A DNA stretch of 64,000 nt from contig JAPTYO010000008.1 of assembly GCA_036873135.1 (NCBI GenBank), positions 24,529,001 through 24,593,000 on the forward strand, in the 5' to 3' direction. The stretch's first letter is position 1; each line of letters starts with the position of its first letter. The notes under the pieces are model-generated. The model saw nothing but the letters and a program-made list of their open reading frames with translations. It searched no databases and was not told the origin of the DNA. Of the stretch, positions 43,299-52,945 are shown one piece after another. The stretch is from Clarkia xantiana subsp. parviflora. Lineage: Eukaryota; Streptophyta; Magnoliopsida; Myrtales; Onagraceae. Position numbers and translations under genes: made by a program.

Positions 43299-46200
43299 TT
43301 ATGCATGGAATTTCTTCAAGTGTCCCCCGCTGAAAGTGTTAGGCAATTCGTTCCCGTCAACATCGTGGATGCGGTATGCATTAATGTATGGGACCGCTAC
43401 TATCTTGTAGGGGCCTTCCCACTTGGGGGACATCTTGTTGATTTGGTCCAGGTGTGAGAATTCGTTTCTTCTCCACACCATTTCTCCCACATGGAATTGT
43501 CGCGCCTTGACCTTCTTGTTGTAGTATCTGGATGTGGCTAGGCACATCTTTGCTTGAACTTGCTCTGATTTCCATCTTTGTTCGTCTGTTAGCTGAAGGT
43601 CGACGCGTCTTTCTTCCTCATTGGTTTGGGGGTCAAAATGCGTCGTTCTGTATGAAGAGAAGGCGATTTCGATAGGTGCCACTGCCTCGATTCCATAGAC
43701 TAGGCTGAAGGGTGTTTCACCTGTTGATTCTTTGGGTGTTGTGCGAACAGCCCATAAAACACTGCTTAGCTGGTCCACCCAGCCTCCTTTCAGAGCATGG
43801 ACTCTCTTCTTTAGTCCGTCCAGTACTATCTTGTTTGCTGACTCGACCTGGCCGTTTGTCTGTGCGTGATGCACCGATGCAAAACGGTGGTCTATCTTGA
43901 GACGTTCGCAGAATTTTTGCATATTTCCACTCCTGAATTGGGCACCGTTGTCGCTAATGAGTATCTTCGGGACACCATAGCGAGCCACTATGTAGTTTCG
44001 GATGAAGTCCATGATTTGTGTGTCTGTGATGCGCGCCAGTGGCTTAGCCTCAATCCATTTTGAGAAGTAGTCGATTGCGACGACTATGAACTTTGCTTGG
44101 CCCTTCGATTTTGGGAGTGGACCGATCAAGTCAATGCCCCATTGTGCGAATGGCCATGCGCTTGAAATTGGGCTTAATTCTGCTGCTGGAGCTGTGATGT
44201 TCCTTGAATATAGCTGACATGCTTCGCATTCTGTCACCATGTTCGTTGCTTGAGCTCTCATTGTTGGCCAATAGTAGCCCAAGTTCAAGGCTTTGCGGAT
44301 TAACGCACGAGCTCCTTCGTGCGAGGCAGCCATTCCTCCATGGAGTTCTTCTAGTACCGTTGTTCCTTCTGTGCTTGTGATACACCTTAGGTATGGTGTA
44401 GAATAACCCTTTCTGTAGAGCTGTCCCTCGATCAAGGCGTAGTTTACGGCTACCCTTTCGATCTTGCTTGCTTGAGTTTTGTCTCGCGGTAGGGTCCCTC
44501 CTGCGAGGTATGCTTGGATTGGTGTCATCCAAGTTTCCTCTTCGTCAATGTCCATTACTTCGAATTGGTCTATGACGGATATTATCCTGTTTTCCACAAA
44601 GTGTGTCTCTTTGCCTTGTTCATTGTTTTGGGCATACTTGCTTAGAGCATCGGCCTCCTGGTTTTCTTCTCGTGGGACGGAAGTTATGTCGAAAGTTTTG
44701 AAACTTTCTACCAACTCCTTTGCTTGTGTCAAGTATCTCTGCATGTTTTCGGACTTTGCAGTGTACTCTCCTTTGACCTGGTTGACGACCAGTTGTGAAT
44801 CGCACTTTACTCGTAAGTGTTCCACCCCAACTCCTTTGGCTATCCTAAGGCCTGTTATCAGTGCCTCATATTCTGCCTCATTGTTCGTTGCTCTGAATGT
44901 TAAGTTCAAAGCGTACTTCAAGGGGTCTGAGCCGCCGGGTGGGATTAGTAGTAATCCTGCCCCCGCGCCTCCGGTGTTGGATGATCCGTCCGTGTGCATT
45001 TCCCAAACTTCTGCGGGTGGGACATTTGTTTGGACTTCAACTTGTGGCTCGGGCTCGATTCCTGTAAACTCTGCTATGAAGTCTGCCAAGGCCTGCCCTT
45101 TGATGGCTGTCCGTGGAGCGAAATGAATGCGGAATTCACTTAACTCTACAGACCACTTCGTCAATCTTCCTGACATGTTTGGTTTTGCAAGGATGTGCTT
45201 CAAAGGCTGGTCTGTGAGGACCGTTATTTCATGCGCGTGGAAGTAAGGCCTTAGCTTGCGTGCGGCTATCACAAGCGCGTACAAGTGCTTCTCAATTGGT
45301 ACGTAATTGACTTCATACTTGGCCAGTGTTTTGCTCACGTAATAGACCAGGAGTTGCGCCCCTCCTTTTTCCTTTATTAGTACAGAGCTAACTGCTGTGT
45401 TGCTAGTTGATATGTAGAGAAAAAGAGGCTCCCCTTGAAGTGGCTTTGCTAGTCTTGGGAGCGTCTTCAAGTGTTGTTTGAGTTGTTTGAAGGCTTCTTC
45501 ACAGACATTTGTCCATTCAAACTTCTTGTTCGCGCGTAGCACTTCGAAGAAAGGGAGGGCTCTGTCTCCGATTTTGGCCAGGAATCTGTTCAGGGCTGCG
45601 AGGCGCCCGTTGAGCTGTTGTACTTCTTTGTGCTTTGTTGGAGAGGCCATTTCTTCAATTGCCTTCACCTTCTCAGGGTTTGCTTCAATGCCCCTTTCGC
45701 TCACCATAAATCCAAGTATTTTTCCTGACTGTACCCCGAAAGCGCACTTTGCGGGGTTTAGTCTTAGTTGGTACTGACGCATTCTCTCGAAGATTATGCG
45801 TAGGTCATCTGCGTGGTTCTTTCTTTTCTTGGATTTGACGACCATATCATCCACGTATGCCTCCATTTTATCGCCAATCAGATCTCCGAAAATGAGATTG
45901 ACCATTCTTTGGTAGGTTGCCCCCGCATTGATTAACCCGAAAGGCATAACTTTGTAGTTATAAATTTCGCTGTCAGCGTAGAATGCCGTATGTGGGGCGT
46001 CCTGCCAAAACATTGGGATTTGGTTGTATCCCGTGTATGCATCCATAACTGTCATCAGTTCATGGCCCGCAGTCGCATCTACCAATTGATCAATCCGTGG
46101 GAGCGGATATGAATCTTTTGGGCATGCGTTGTTGAGGTCTCTGTAGTCGATGCACATTCTTGACTTGCCATTTGGTTTAGGAACAACTACAGGGTTGGCT

Positions 46201-47201
46201 ACCCAAGTTTGATACTTGGATTCTTCAATGAAGCCTGCATCAAGCAGTCTGCCTACCTCCTCGCGAATGGCCAACTTCTTGTATCCTCCTATCGACCTTA
46301 GCTTTTGTTTCACTACTCGAGCATCTTTGTTGATGTTGAGTTTATGGCAAATGACATCTGGGCTTATTCCTGGCATGTCCTTTGGGGACCATGCGAATAA
46401 GTCTTTGTATTCTGCTAGGAGCGCTGTGATTTCAATCACTTCGTCTTCTGATAATGATGCTCCTACGCGCACCATTCTTTCTGGCTCATCGATTTTGACT
46501 TCACGGAGTTCGTCCATCGCTGTAGGCCTCCCGTAGTCATCTCTTGGGTCTTCGTCGATGGTGGGTACTACTGGCATGTTTCCCCTCAAGTTTTGTTGTA
46601 GCGCAACATTGTGGCATTCTTTTGCTACTTGTTGGTTTCCTCTAACTTCTCCCACACCTGCAATGGTTGGGAACTTGATCTTTAGGTGGGCCGTTGAAGG
46701 CACCATTCTCCATTCGTTCATGGTCGTGTATCCGAGAATGCCATTGTAGGCGTTTAGCTTCTCGACTACTATGAATAGTACATCGATATTCAGACGTCTT
46801 TCTCCTTCGCCCAAAGTTACCGGAAGTGTAATTGTGCCCAGCGGGTAGCTGGCATCTCCCATGAATCCCACTAGAGGTGAGTTCATTGTTTGTATGGCCT
46901 TCTTTCTTCCGAGTGCTAGGATAATGCCTTTTGTTAGCACGTTTGGGGCGGAGCCTCCGTCTACCAGAATTCGCTTCACTTCCATGTCATCAATAGTCAT
47001 TTGAATGACTAATGCGTCGTTGTGGGGGAACGTTATGTGCTCTCTGTCTTTGGCTGAGAAGCCTATGACGTCTTCCATGATTGTGTCTTCTCCGTCTGGT
47101 TCCTGTGGCTTTTCACTTTTCCCGGCGGCGTACCTCTCCCTTGCGTAAGAGGTTTCGCCCCCTGCACTGAAGCCTCCGTGTATGGTGTATGTGTTTTCCA
47201 T
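43299..47201 (-). CDS. Tat-2 intact pol polyprotein (PR-RT-RH-aRH-IN), 1300 aa
   Basis: One uninterrupted frame of a retrotransposon polyprotein. It starts 59 bases from the LTR with MENTYTIHGGFSAGGE, the tail of a gag-protease linker. Protease box KRILVDGGSAPN with catalytic D81. RT at about 320-510 with RMCIDYRDLNNACPKD, MDAYTGYNQIPM, VMPFGLINAGATYQRM and active site YVDD (449-452). RNase H with YYVSKTLAKYEVNY. Second RNase H with MHTDGSSNTGGAGAG, NNEAEYEAL, VKCDSQLVVNQV, EADALSKY. Integrase zinc domain (HEGARALIRKALNLGYYWPT, CEACQ) and core with WGIDLIGP, ISDNGAQF and NGQVESANK as the D, D and E. C-terminal GGHLKKFHA. All catalytic residues seem to be intact. Without gag it could only move with particles supplied by another element. 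Confidence 0.95.
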   Translation of the reverse strand: MENTYTIHGGFSAGGETSYARERYAAGKSEKPQEPDGEDTIMEDVIGFSAKDREHITFPHNDALVIQMTIDDMEVKRILVDGGSAPNVLTKGIILALGRKKAIQTMNSPLVGFMGDASYPLGTITLPVTLGEGERRLNIDVLFIVVEKLNAYNGILGYTTMNEWRMVPSTAHLKIKFPTIAGVGEVRGNQQVAKECHNVALQQNLRGNMPVVPTIDEDPRDDYGRPTAMDELREVKIDEPERMVRVGASLSEDEVIEITALLAEYKDLFAWSPKDMPGISPDVICHKLNINKDARVVKQKLRSIGGYKKLAIREEVGRLLDAGFIEESKYQTWVANPVVVPKPNGKSRMCIDYRDLNNACPKDSYPLPRIDQLVDATAGHELMTVMDAYTGYNQIPMFWQDAPHTAFYADSEIYNYKVMPFGLINAGATYQRMVNLIFGDLIGDKMEAYVDDMVVKSKKRKNHADDLRIIFERMRQYQLRLNPAKCAFGVQSGKILGFMVSERGIEANPEKVKAIEEMASPTKHKEVQQLNGRLAALNRFLAKIGDRALPFFEVLRANKKFEWTNVCEEAFKQLKQHLKTLPRLAKPLQGEPLFLYISTSNTAVSSVLIKEKGGAQLLVYYVSKTLAKYEVNYVPIEKHLYALVIAARKLRPYFHAHEITVLTDQPLKHILAKPNMSGRLTKWSVELSEFRIHFAPRTAIKGQALADFIAEFTGIEPEPQVEVQTNVPPAEVWEMHTDGSSNTGGAGAGLLLIPPGGSDPLKYALNLTFRATNNEAEYEALITGLRIAKGVGVEHLRVKCDSQLVVNQVKGEYTAKSENMQRYLTQAKELVESFKTFDITSVPREENQEADALSKYAQNNEQGKETHFVENRIISVIDQFEVMDIDEEETWMTPIQAYLAGGTLPRDKTQASKIERVAVNYALIEGQLYRKGYSTPYLRCITSTEGTTVLEELHGGMAASHEGARALIRKALNLGYYWPTMRAQATNMVTECEACQLYSRNITAPAAELSPISSAWPFAQWGIDLIGPLPKSKGQAKFIVVAIDYFSKWIEAKPLARITDTQIMDFIRNYIVARYGVPKILISDNGAQFRSGNMQKFCERLKIDHRFASVHHAQTNGQVESANKIVLDGLKKRVHALKGGWVDQLSSVLWAVRTTPKESTGETPFSLVYGIEAVAPIEIAFSSYRTTHFDPQTNEEERRVDLQLTDEQRWKSEQVQAKMCLATSRYYNKKVKARQFHVGEMVWRRNEFSHLDQINKMSPKWEGPYKIVAVPYINAYRIHDVDGNELPNTFSGGHLKKFHA

Positions 47202-47241
47202 CTTGCTTGTTCGTTTGAGTAACGCAGGCTTTCTGTTCGAA

Positions 47242-47260
47242 GCCCGCAGACGGCGCCAAG
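47242..47260 (-). other. primer-binding site of Tat-2
   Basis: On the minus strand CTTGGCGCCGTCTGCGGG follows the 5' LTR. Nearly the same as in Tat-1 and H. Confidence 0.8.
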
Positions 47261-47991
47261 TGTTTCGACCAAATTAACGCGGGCTGTCCGCTGAGTAACT
47301 TGTCGATGTCTTCGGGTTGGGCGCGAGCTTGTCTGGGCCAAGTCCGTCTCCTAGGGTCGTGAGCGGGCCTTTGGCTTCGTCTCCAAGATCGCACTAAGTC
47401 CTTCGGGCTCTCTCGCTAGCTGCCTGTCCGTACCTGCGAGAGGAGCATTACCAAGCAACTCCCGTGGAGAGGGGGGGTGCTTGGTGTGCTCACTCCGACG
47501 ATCAACATTAGACAGTTCTAGAGAGAGAAAGTTTAGAGAGAGGTCAGAGCTTTTCCTAATTCTCCCCCAAAGTGACTTGGAAATGTTTACCCCCAAGGTG
47601 GCTATTTATAGGCAACCTTGGACCGTAAGCCGGTTTTGACCCGGTTCAATGTGGAAATGTGAACCGGGATGCAGGGGAGAGCTTTGGGAAAAGGACTCTG
47701 ACGCGCGTCTCAGGCGGCTGTCACGAACGGGACGCGCGTGCCTTTGAAACATAGGTCTCGGACACATAGGAGTTAGTCAAAAATCGGGTCTCCTATACAT
47801 TCGGGACAAAATGGGGGGTGTGCGCGACGCCCCCGGGGCGCTAAGCTTACCCGGAATTCCGGGTAAGCCCCCGGGGGTGCCGGGCAAGTTCGCGACTTGC
47901 CCGGTTTCCCCCGGTTAGCTCGAAATTGGGTTTCGTAGTGGATCTTACGTGCGTGTATGAGGTCCGAATAATTAAAACCGAGCCCGAATCA
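47261..47991 (-). repeat. 5' LTR of Tat-2
   Basis: 731 bp, near-identical to 42438-43172. TATA box on the minus strand at about 47603-47612. Its outer end reads ...GAATCA instead of ...GAATCTAACA. Confidence 0.93.
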
Positions 47992-48523
47992 TGCGTATAT
48001 CCATCATAGAATTTGTGATAATAAATTATATTCATCGCGTGTTACCTGCCCCGCCCGCAAGATGTATGGGATGAGTAAGAGTCGATCATATCGACCTGCG
48101 AGGCATCGTTTGCATTGTAATATGATCATAGTTAAGTTATATGTAACTATAAAGTCTAATTTTTTGAATTTTTATTTTAAATAAGATGTTAAAACATATA
48201 TTAGTACATTTCTAATTTTAGGGTTTAGGGAGTGGGCGAGATATAAATTTCAAAATTTGAAATGTGCTAATACTTTATCGTTTAAAAGAAAAAAAATAAA
48301 TGTATATATATATAAACGACTGAATCTCGCATAGGTTTGTGATAATTTTTAATTTTAAAACTGCATCCTCTCATTTTTTAGTTAACAATTTTTGAAAAAT
48401 CACTTACTGTTAAAACGAAAGCAAGGCAGCTTTTTTCTTTTTCTGAAGTGACTTGAGTAGATTATATAATTATTTTCTAATTAAACATTTTTATTATTAT
48501 ACTTGAAAAGTAGTGACTAGAGT
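47992..48523. other. AT-rich intergenic stretch
   Basis: Non-coding, poly(A/T)-rich. No gene, RNA or element end recognised. Confidence 0.6.
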
Positions 48524-48540
48524 GGACTGTATAGTCCGTC

Positions 48541-48800
48541 AATGACTACGAATTGGAATCTGGCCAATCCATTAACTATGAAAAATCTAGCATGTTCTTT
48601 AGCCCTAATATTTCACAAACCGATAGGCAACAATTATGTTCTCTTATGGGCGTACGGGAGATCGGGAGAAGTACCTTGGCCTCCCGATGGATTGGTGTAA
48701 ATCTACTAGTGTAGCTTCAGCCTATCTTGGTTGTTGTTTGTTGTTTGTTTGAACTCGTTTTATTTATGAATGAATCAATGGCATTGTTTACCAAAAAAAA
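48541..48800 (+). mobile_element. short non-LTR retroposon (5'-truncated LINE or SINE)
   Basis: 260 bp ending in an A8 tail and flanked by GGACTGTATAGTCCGTC (48524-48540) and GGACTGTATAGTCCATC (48801-48817), a target duplication of at least 14 identical bases. The 3' end (TTTATTTATGAATGAATC...ACCAAAAAAAA) is like plant LINE 3' ends. No Pol III boxes were seen, which favours a truncated LINE. It sits a few hundred bases upstream of the gene at 49040. Confidence 0.8.
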
Positions 48801-48825
48801 GGACTGTATAGTCCATCGTCGTACA

Positions 48826-48845
48826 CATTTATATATATATATTTG
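48826..48845 (+). promoter_or_regulatory. TATA-rich promoter of the 49040 gene
   Basis: TTATATATATATATTTGG lies about 200 bases upstream of the ATG. It is followed by a 5' leader with AAACCCTAAATCTTAGC, typical of plant transcripts. It stands directly downstream of the retroposon insertion. Confidence 0.5.
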
Positions 48846-49039
48846 GTGAAAATATATGTAGAGTGGAGGACGTCAGTCGTACAAGCACCTGCCTACCCTA
48901 CCCAGCCGCTATGACGTGTCAGAAAGAAAGAAATACTCGAAAACCCTAAATCTTAGCTTCGTTCTAGCTCGTCGTCTTCCTCAGATCTGCAATCCCATCA
49001 GAAGAATTAATCGAAAACACTAAATATTAGCTTCTAACT

Positions 49040-49736
49040 ATGAGCTTGTCGTCGTCCTCAGCCCGCACCCACTACTCTCGGCAGCAACTCCCTCTATTCC
49101 ACCGAGGCCATCATTTCTCTTTCGAAATTCCATCTTCTTCACGGGACCAGATCGCCCACAACTGGTTGCCGGAGAACCTTCCTGGGTGGCGCACGTACAT
49201 CCAAGACCAAATAGCTGCCGGCGTCATCCTCATTCGCTCCCTTCGAAATGCAACCATCATTCCGGTGGGCGGGATTAGGGGCGGCAGTACTTCACAGCCA
49301 CAGCCAGAGCAGCCAGATCCGATCTCAGTCGACCTCGAGGCAAGCGGCCCTTCAGGAGGAGGCACTGATTCGCCGCCGCCGCCACCACCACCACCAACAG
49401 CGGAGCAGGGACAGCAGCAGGTCCCACCAGGCCATCCTTGGCAGCTATGGATGGAAGGTTTTTTTAAACCTTCTCGCATTCCTTGCCGGAATGTCCATTG
49501 CTATCATAGCAAGCATTCCCGGAGGTTTTGTTACTTCTCCGTCCTCTCAGGCCAGGTTAGATTCGGCGGTAATCCTTGGTCACGGGAAGGGAATTTTTAC
49601 TGCTCAAAGCCTATCGATTGCTGCTCTGCTCATTGCCTTCTTCTTATTTGTCTGCATCCTGAAAGGTGCAGGAGGTTATCGATTTAGCCGGTGGGCTATT
49701 TTTATCCTTTTAGTTGTAGGTCTTCCTCAGTTGGGT
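49040..49736 (+). pseudogene. 3'-truncated gene for an unknown membrane protein
   Basis: Starts at ATG 49040 in a good plant context. The N-terminal part is soluble (PENLPGWRTYIQDQIAAG, then a proline-rich run). At a T7 run (49461-49467) the frame shifts by one. The second frame then gives three likely membrane segments: FLNLLAFLAGMSIAIIASIP, LSIAALLIAFFLFVCIL and FILLVVGLPQLG. The first frame after the T-run has no such pattern, so an extra T in this copy, or a sequence error, is likely. At 49737 the gene sequence ends in the U3 of an H-type LTR, so the 3' end is lost. I do not recognise the family. Confidence 0.6.
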
Positions 49737-49737
49737 T

Positions 49738-50435
49738 CCGGACTAGTCCGGTCGAAGGTCTCCTTCGGTCGGACTGGTTGGGGTTTTTCAGAGTGAACTA
49801 GTGCGGTTTTCGTGTCGGGGTGTCCATATTAGTAATGTGGGTGGGCCTAAATGAGATCAAACGGGGTGTATATCCATCAAACTATACATTACTTATTGTC
49901 ATAATATAATCTAGATGGAACTTGCGGCAATATCTTTTTAATCTACATGAAACCTCCATTCCCAAGTTACATATATACTCGAAATAAAATGTACTCACGT
50001 ATCTATATTTATAGATGTCAGCTTATATATATACCCCCGAAGTCGTCGACTTGAATGCTGACATGGTTAAGTTTTAGACATGACGACATAGGACTAGGAG
50101 GGATGTCATATCGTCTAAACTCAATACAACCTACGTACATTTGCACTTAATTAATTAACCAGGACACTAAATTGGCATACTCATAGTATAATTAAGTGCA
50201 ACTAGTATTTTTCCAAATAAATAAAAGATGTGAATCTTCTTCTTCATTAAATACAAGCTTAATATAATTATGCAGCATTGATGCTTTAGCTAGCTAGCTA
50301 GCTTATCCTTCTAACACGCCGCCGAATAAGAGCTAGCACCTCCGAACCATTCCCCGATTTTCTAACCACGCCACCGTTGCGTTGCTTCTTATAATGCCCT
50401 CCTCCCTATACCATATATTTATAACAACCCATTCA
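49738..50435 (-). repeat. truncated LTR of the H family (empty site of Tat-1)
   Basis: Matches 29005-29346 and 40332-40709 joined, without the 11-kb Tat-1 element. The junction ATACCCCCGAAGTCG is at about 50031-50045. Compared with H it lacks about 38 bp between repeated GGTGTCC/GGGTCC words (near 49825). Only the U3 half is present. R, U5 and any internal part are missing where it meets the gene at 49736. Confidence 0.88.
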
Positions 50436-50714
50436 AAATATATTGATTAATTAATGCACAAGTTCAAATTTATATTATATAATATGCTTATTTTTTTCTT
50501 CTATTACTCTAAAGTTGAATCCGATATTATTAATAATACGATGCAAATATTAGGTAGTGTCTAAAAAATTATATAACTTTAGAGGGGGGCTTCCTTGAAA
50601 ATGGCCAAATATTGGGGGGTCAAAGTTAGCAATTTAGAAAAACATGTGTCCGCAACAGAAGCTTTAATTAATATATGTTTGGAGCCAAATTGAGTGTGAG
50701 TTGGAGTGACTGAC
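50436..50714. other. AT-rich stretch downstream of the ABIL-like exons
   Basis: No exon resembling the basic C-terminal end of ABIL proteins could be found here. If exon 6 is read through instead of spliced, the frame stops after about 16 more codons (near 50664). Confidence 0.55.
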
Positions 50715-52511
50715 CTGAAACTGGAAAGTAGAATTTGGGACTTTGGATAGTATGGTTGGGCCATCTGGAACAGGAACTGCATGCGCTATAGTAGTGGAAT
50801 GGAGATATCTGGGTTTTGATGAGTAGTTGTTGGGTACGGCGGAGGGCTTCTTGATGGGGAATGTGTACATGAAGACCCCCTCAACACTTGATGAGTTTGA
50901 AGATTCGAAAGCCCTTCAAATGATAACTAACTACTTCATTAGCTAGCTAGGATTACTTAGGTAAACTGCAAATACACATATAATAATTTACGCCTGCCTA
51001 CCATTCAATCTAACCTAAAATCGCTGAAACTCGGAGCTGAGGCACTAACTAAATATTAATTATAAGTTATAATAAACTCCAAAATAAAATGTTAACATCT
51101 TATTGTTTTTGTTGATTTATTACAATAATGTAAATAAATTATAATCATTTAATAATTTGTCTTTATACATGAAAAACTATTTGCAAATCGTAGAAGAAGT
51201 TGGAATAACTACACATTTATATTGACAAAGATAATCTAATCTAACTAAATTTAATAACATATATGACTACAACAAACAAACATATATAATATGTCAGTAC
51301 AATAACTGGATAATTCTACCAAGCCAAGGGTCTCAAAAAGGAAAGATTTACCTTATCGCCTCATCACTCGACGACTTTTTAGCATCCGTGGCTGCTTAAG
51401 CAATAGATAGATATAACACGTAGTTAATTAAATTCTATTCTATTCTACATAAATAAAAGTAGCAAGTGCAAAATAATATCATTAGACAAGAAGCAGCAAT
51501 ATATATATAATAATAATTACGTGACATTAAGTAGCGGGAATGGTATCGTGGAATAGCTGCGCTCCATCTTAATCTAGTCATAGCAAACTCACTGCCGAAC
51601 CGTCCACACGACATAATCCTCTGCATGCAAGCAACAAGCAGGGGCATAATTATAAGAAATTATTTATTTAAGCATAAACATTTGACCAACTAATCTAAAA
51701 GTTGGAATATGGTTGAAAATGCAGTGTTAATACTTACTTGTTGGAGAGAATCAAGGCGTTGAGTATGAGGAAAAGAAGAAGAGGCATGATGAGAGAGTTG
51801 GGTAGTGAGGTTAGAAGAGACATTTCCAAGGTGATCCACCATTGTTACCATTGCTCTGCATATGTACTCCTTTGTATTCTCCACTACCCTGTACCACAAT
51901 CCAACCCACTAATTATTTCTTTCTACATATATAAATATTATTATCTCTACTTTTCTTTTTTCTACAAAATTGCATCATGAATAATGAAGATGATGATATC
52001 TAACTGCAAATAACCTTTGAAACTGAATTTCCATAATTATTATTAACCATTCTCCTAAAGGATAAACCTTCGCATCCTTTATTCCTCCTATCCCGACTTA
52101 ATTATATTTCTTATTCAAATTTAACCAAACATGATGTGTTAGTAAATTAAGATGAGCAATGAAATTGAGTGGATTAATTGCTATATACTTACTCTTTCTT
52201 ATCTTTGGAGTGGGAGTCCAAGAAGGTGGATTCGCAGTAATCAGCCGCATAATGAAGCTGTGACCGGATGTCTCTGAGCTCCTATATTATATATACATAT
52301 GAATTAGAGAAGCAATATATATATAATGCAGCATTACATAGAAACATCATCGATCACACATTCTTTTTTTTAATTAATTATATATGTGAAATTAATTAAG
52401 TAAGAGAAGGGATGATTAATTAATTACTTGAAGGGAGGTGTTGAATCGCATCAAGTCTGCAGTTTCCGCAACATCGGAAGAAGGTTTGGGAGATTCTTCA
52501 CACACCAACAT
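50715..52511 (-). CDS. ABIL: ABIL-type Abl-interactor-like protein, 3' end missing
   Basis: Six exons with GT-AG borders join in phase: 52511-52428, 52281-52193, 51888-51738, 51620-51521, 51391-51352 and 50913-50715 (663 nt, 221 codons). The product has RFNTSLQELRDIRSQLHYAA with DYCESTF, then VVENTKEYICRAMVTMVDHL with GNVSSNL, then IPRYHSRYL, and MYTFPIKKPS with RYLHST and AVPVPDGPTILSKVP. These are hallmarks of plant ABIL proteins, subunits of the SCAR/WAVE complex that activates ARP2/3 actin nucleation. The last exon expected in the family is not seen before the LTR fragment at 50435. The gene may be truncated, or the last exon may be more distant. ATG 52511 is the first in frame. Confidence 0.85.
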
Positions 52512-52723
52512 TTTCTTCTTCTTCTCGCTGCAGCAGACTCTGCAGGTTGGTGGTGTTGAAAGAAGAAGATATAATAAGCAATGTTAGGACTTCTCTTTTT
52601 CTTAGCTTCAATCACATCAACAAATAATAATCTATATATATATACAAAACTTATATATCCAACCTCAAAAGCATTTAGGAATTTAGTTGGGATAACCAAA
52701 CTAGAGTGGTAAGACTTTTTAAT

Positions 52724-52935
52724 TTTTGTGTTTTTTCGCAGGGTGATCCTAGGGGACAGCACTCGTAGCATGCTCGTTTCACACTTAGACTAATTCCTAC
52801 TCGCACCGAGTTAGACCGTAAGAAGTAAAATGTTGGTCATGAATATTTTTACACTCTCATAGTCACTAGCGGGAATTGAACCCCTAACTTTTGATTAAAA
52901 GATAATGCGTTGAACCACCGCACAATTTGATTAAC
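52724..52935 (-). mobile_element. tRNA-derived SINE, copy a
   Basis: 212 bp with perfect 10-bp flanks ACTTTTTAAT (52714-52723 and 52936-52945). On the minus strand it has an A-box-like GTGCGGTGGTTCAACGC (52923-52907) and a B box GGTTCAATTCC (52882-52872), and ends CCCTGCGAAAAAACAC. It lies just upstream of the ABIL-like gene. Confidence 0.85.
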
Positions 52936-52945
52936 ACTTTTTAAT

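Larger units (their letters stand above)
42438..47991 (-). mobile_element. Ty3/gypsy Tat-lineage element lacking gag (Tat-2)
   Basis: LTRs at 42438-43172 and 47261-47991 differ by about four substitutions. Between them is only a 126-bp 3' spacer, one 3.9-kb pol frame and a 59-bp 5' spacer, so gag is deleted. The flanks do not match as a target duplication. The outer end of the 5' LTR also lacks the terminal TGTTA found in the other LTR, so a small deletion there probably removed it. PBS TTGGCGCCGTCTGCGGG lies next to the 5' LTR. Confidence 0.93.

Noticed and set aside
44479..45126. 215-codon frame opposite to Tat-2 pol
   Set aside because: A shadow of the conserved second RNase H region on the other strand. 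No splice sites or domain, unlike the real antisense gene of Tat-1.
42433..47996. A 5-bp target duplication for Tat-2
   Set aside because: TAGAA and TGCGT (or ATGCG) do not match, even allowing one mismatch.
29005..50435. Segmental duplication of host DNA between 29/40 kb and 49.7-50.4 kb
   Set aside because: The shared sequence continues into an LTR with TATA box and PBS at 28570, so both copies are better explained as LTRs of one family.
52700..52940. A functional tRNA gene
   Set aside because: Only the A- and B-box areas resemble a tRNA. There is no cloverleaf, and the A-tail plus target duplication show a SINE.
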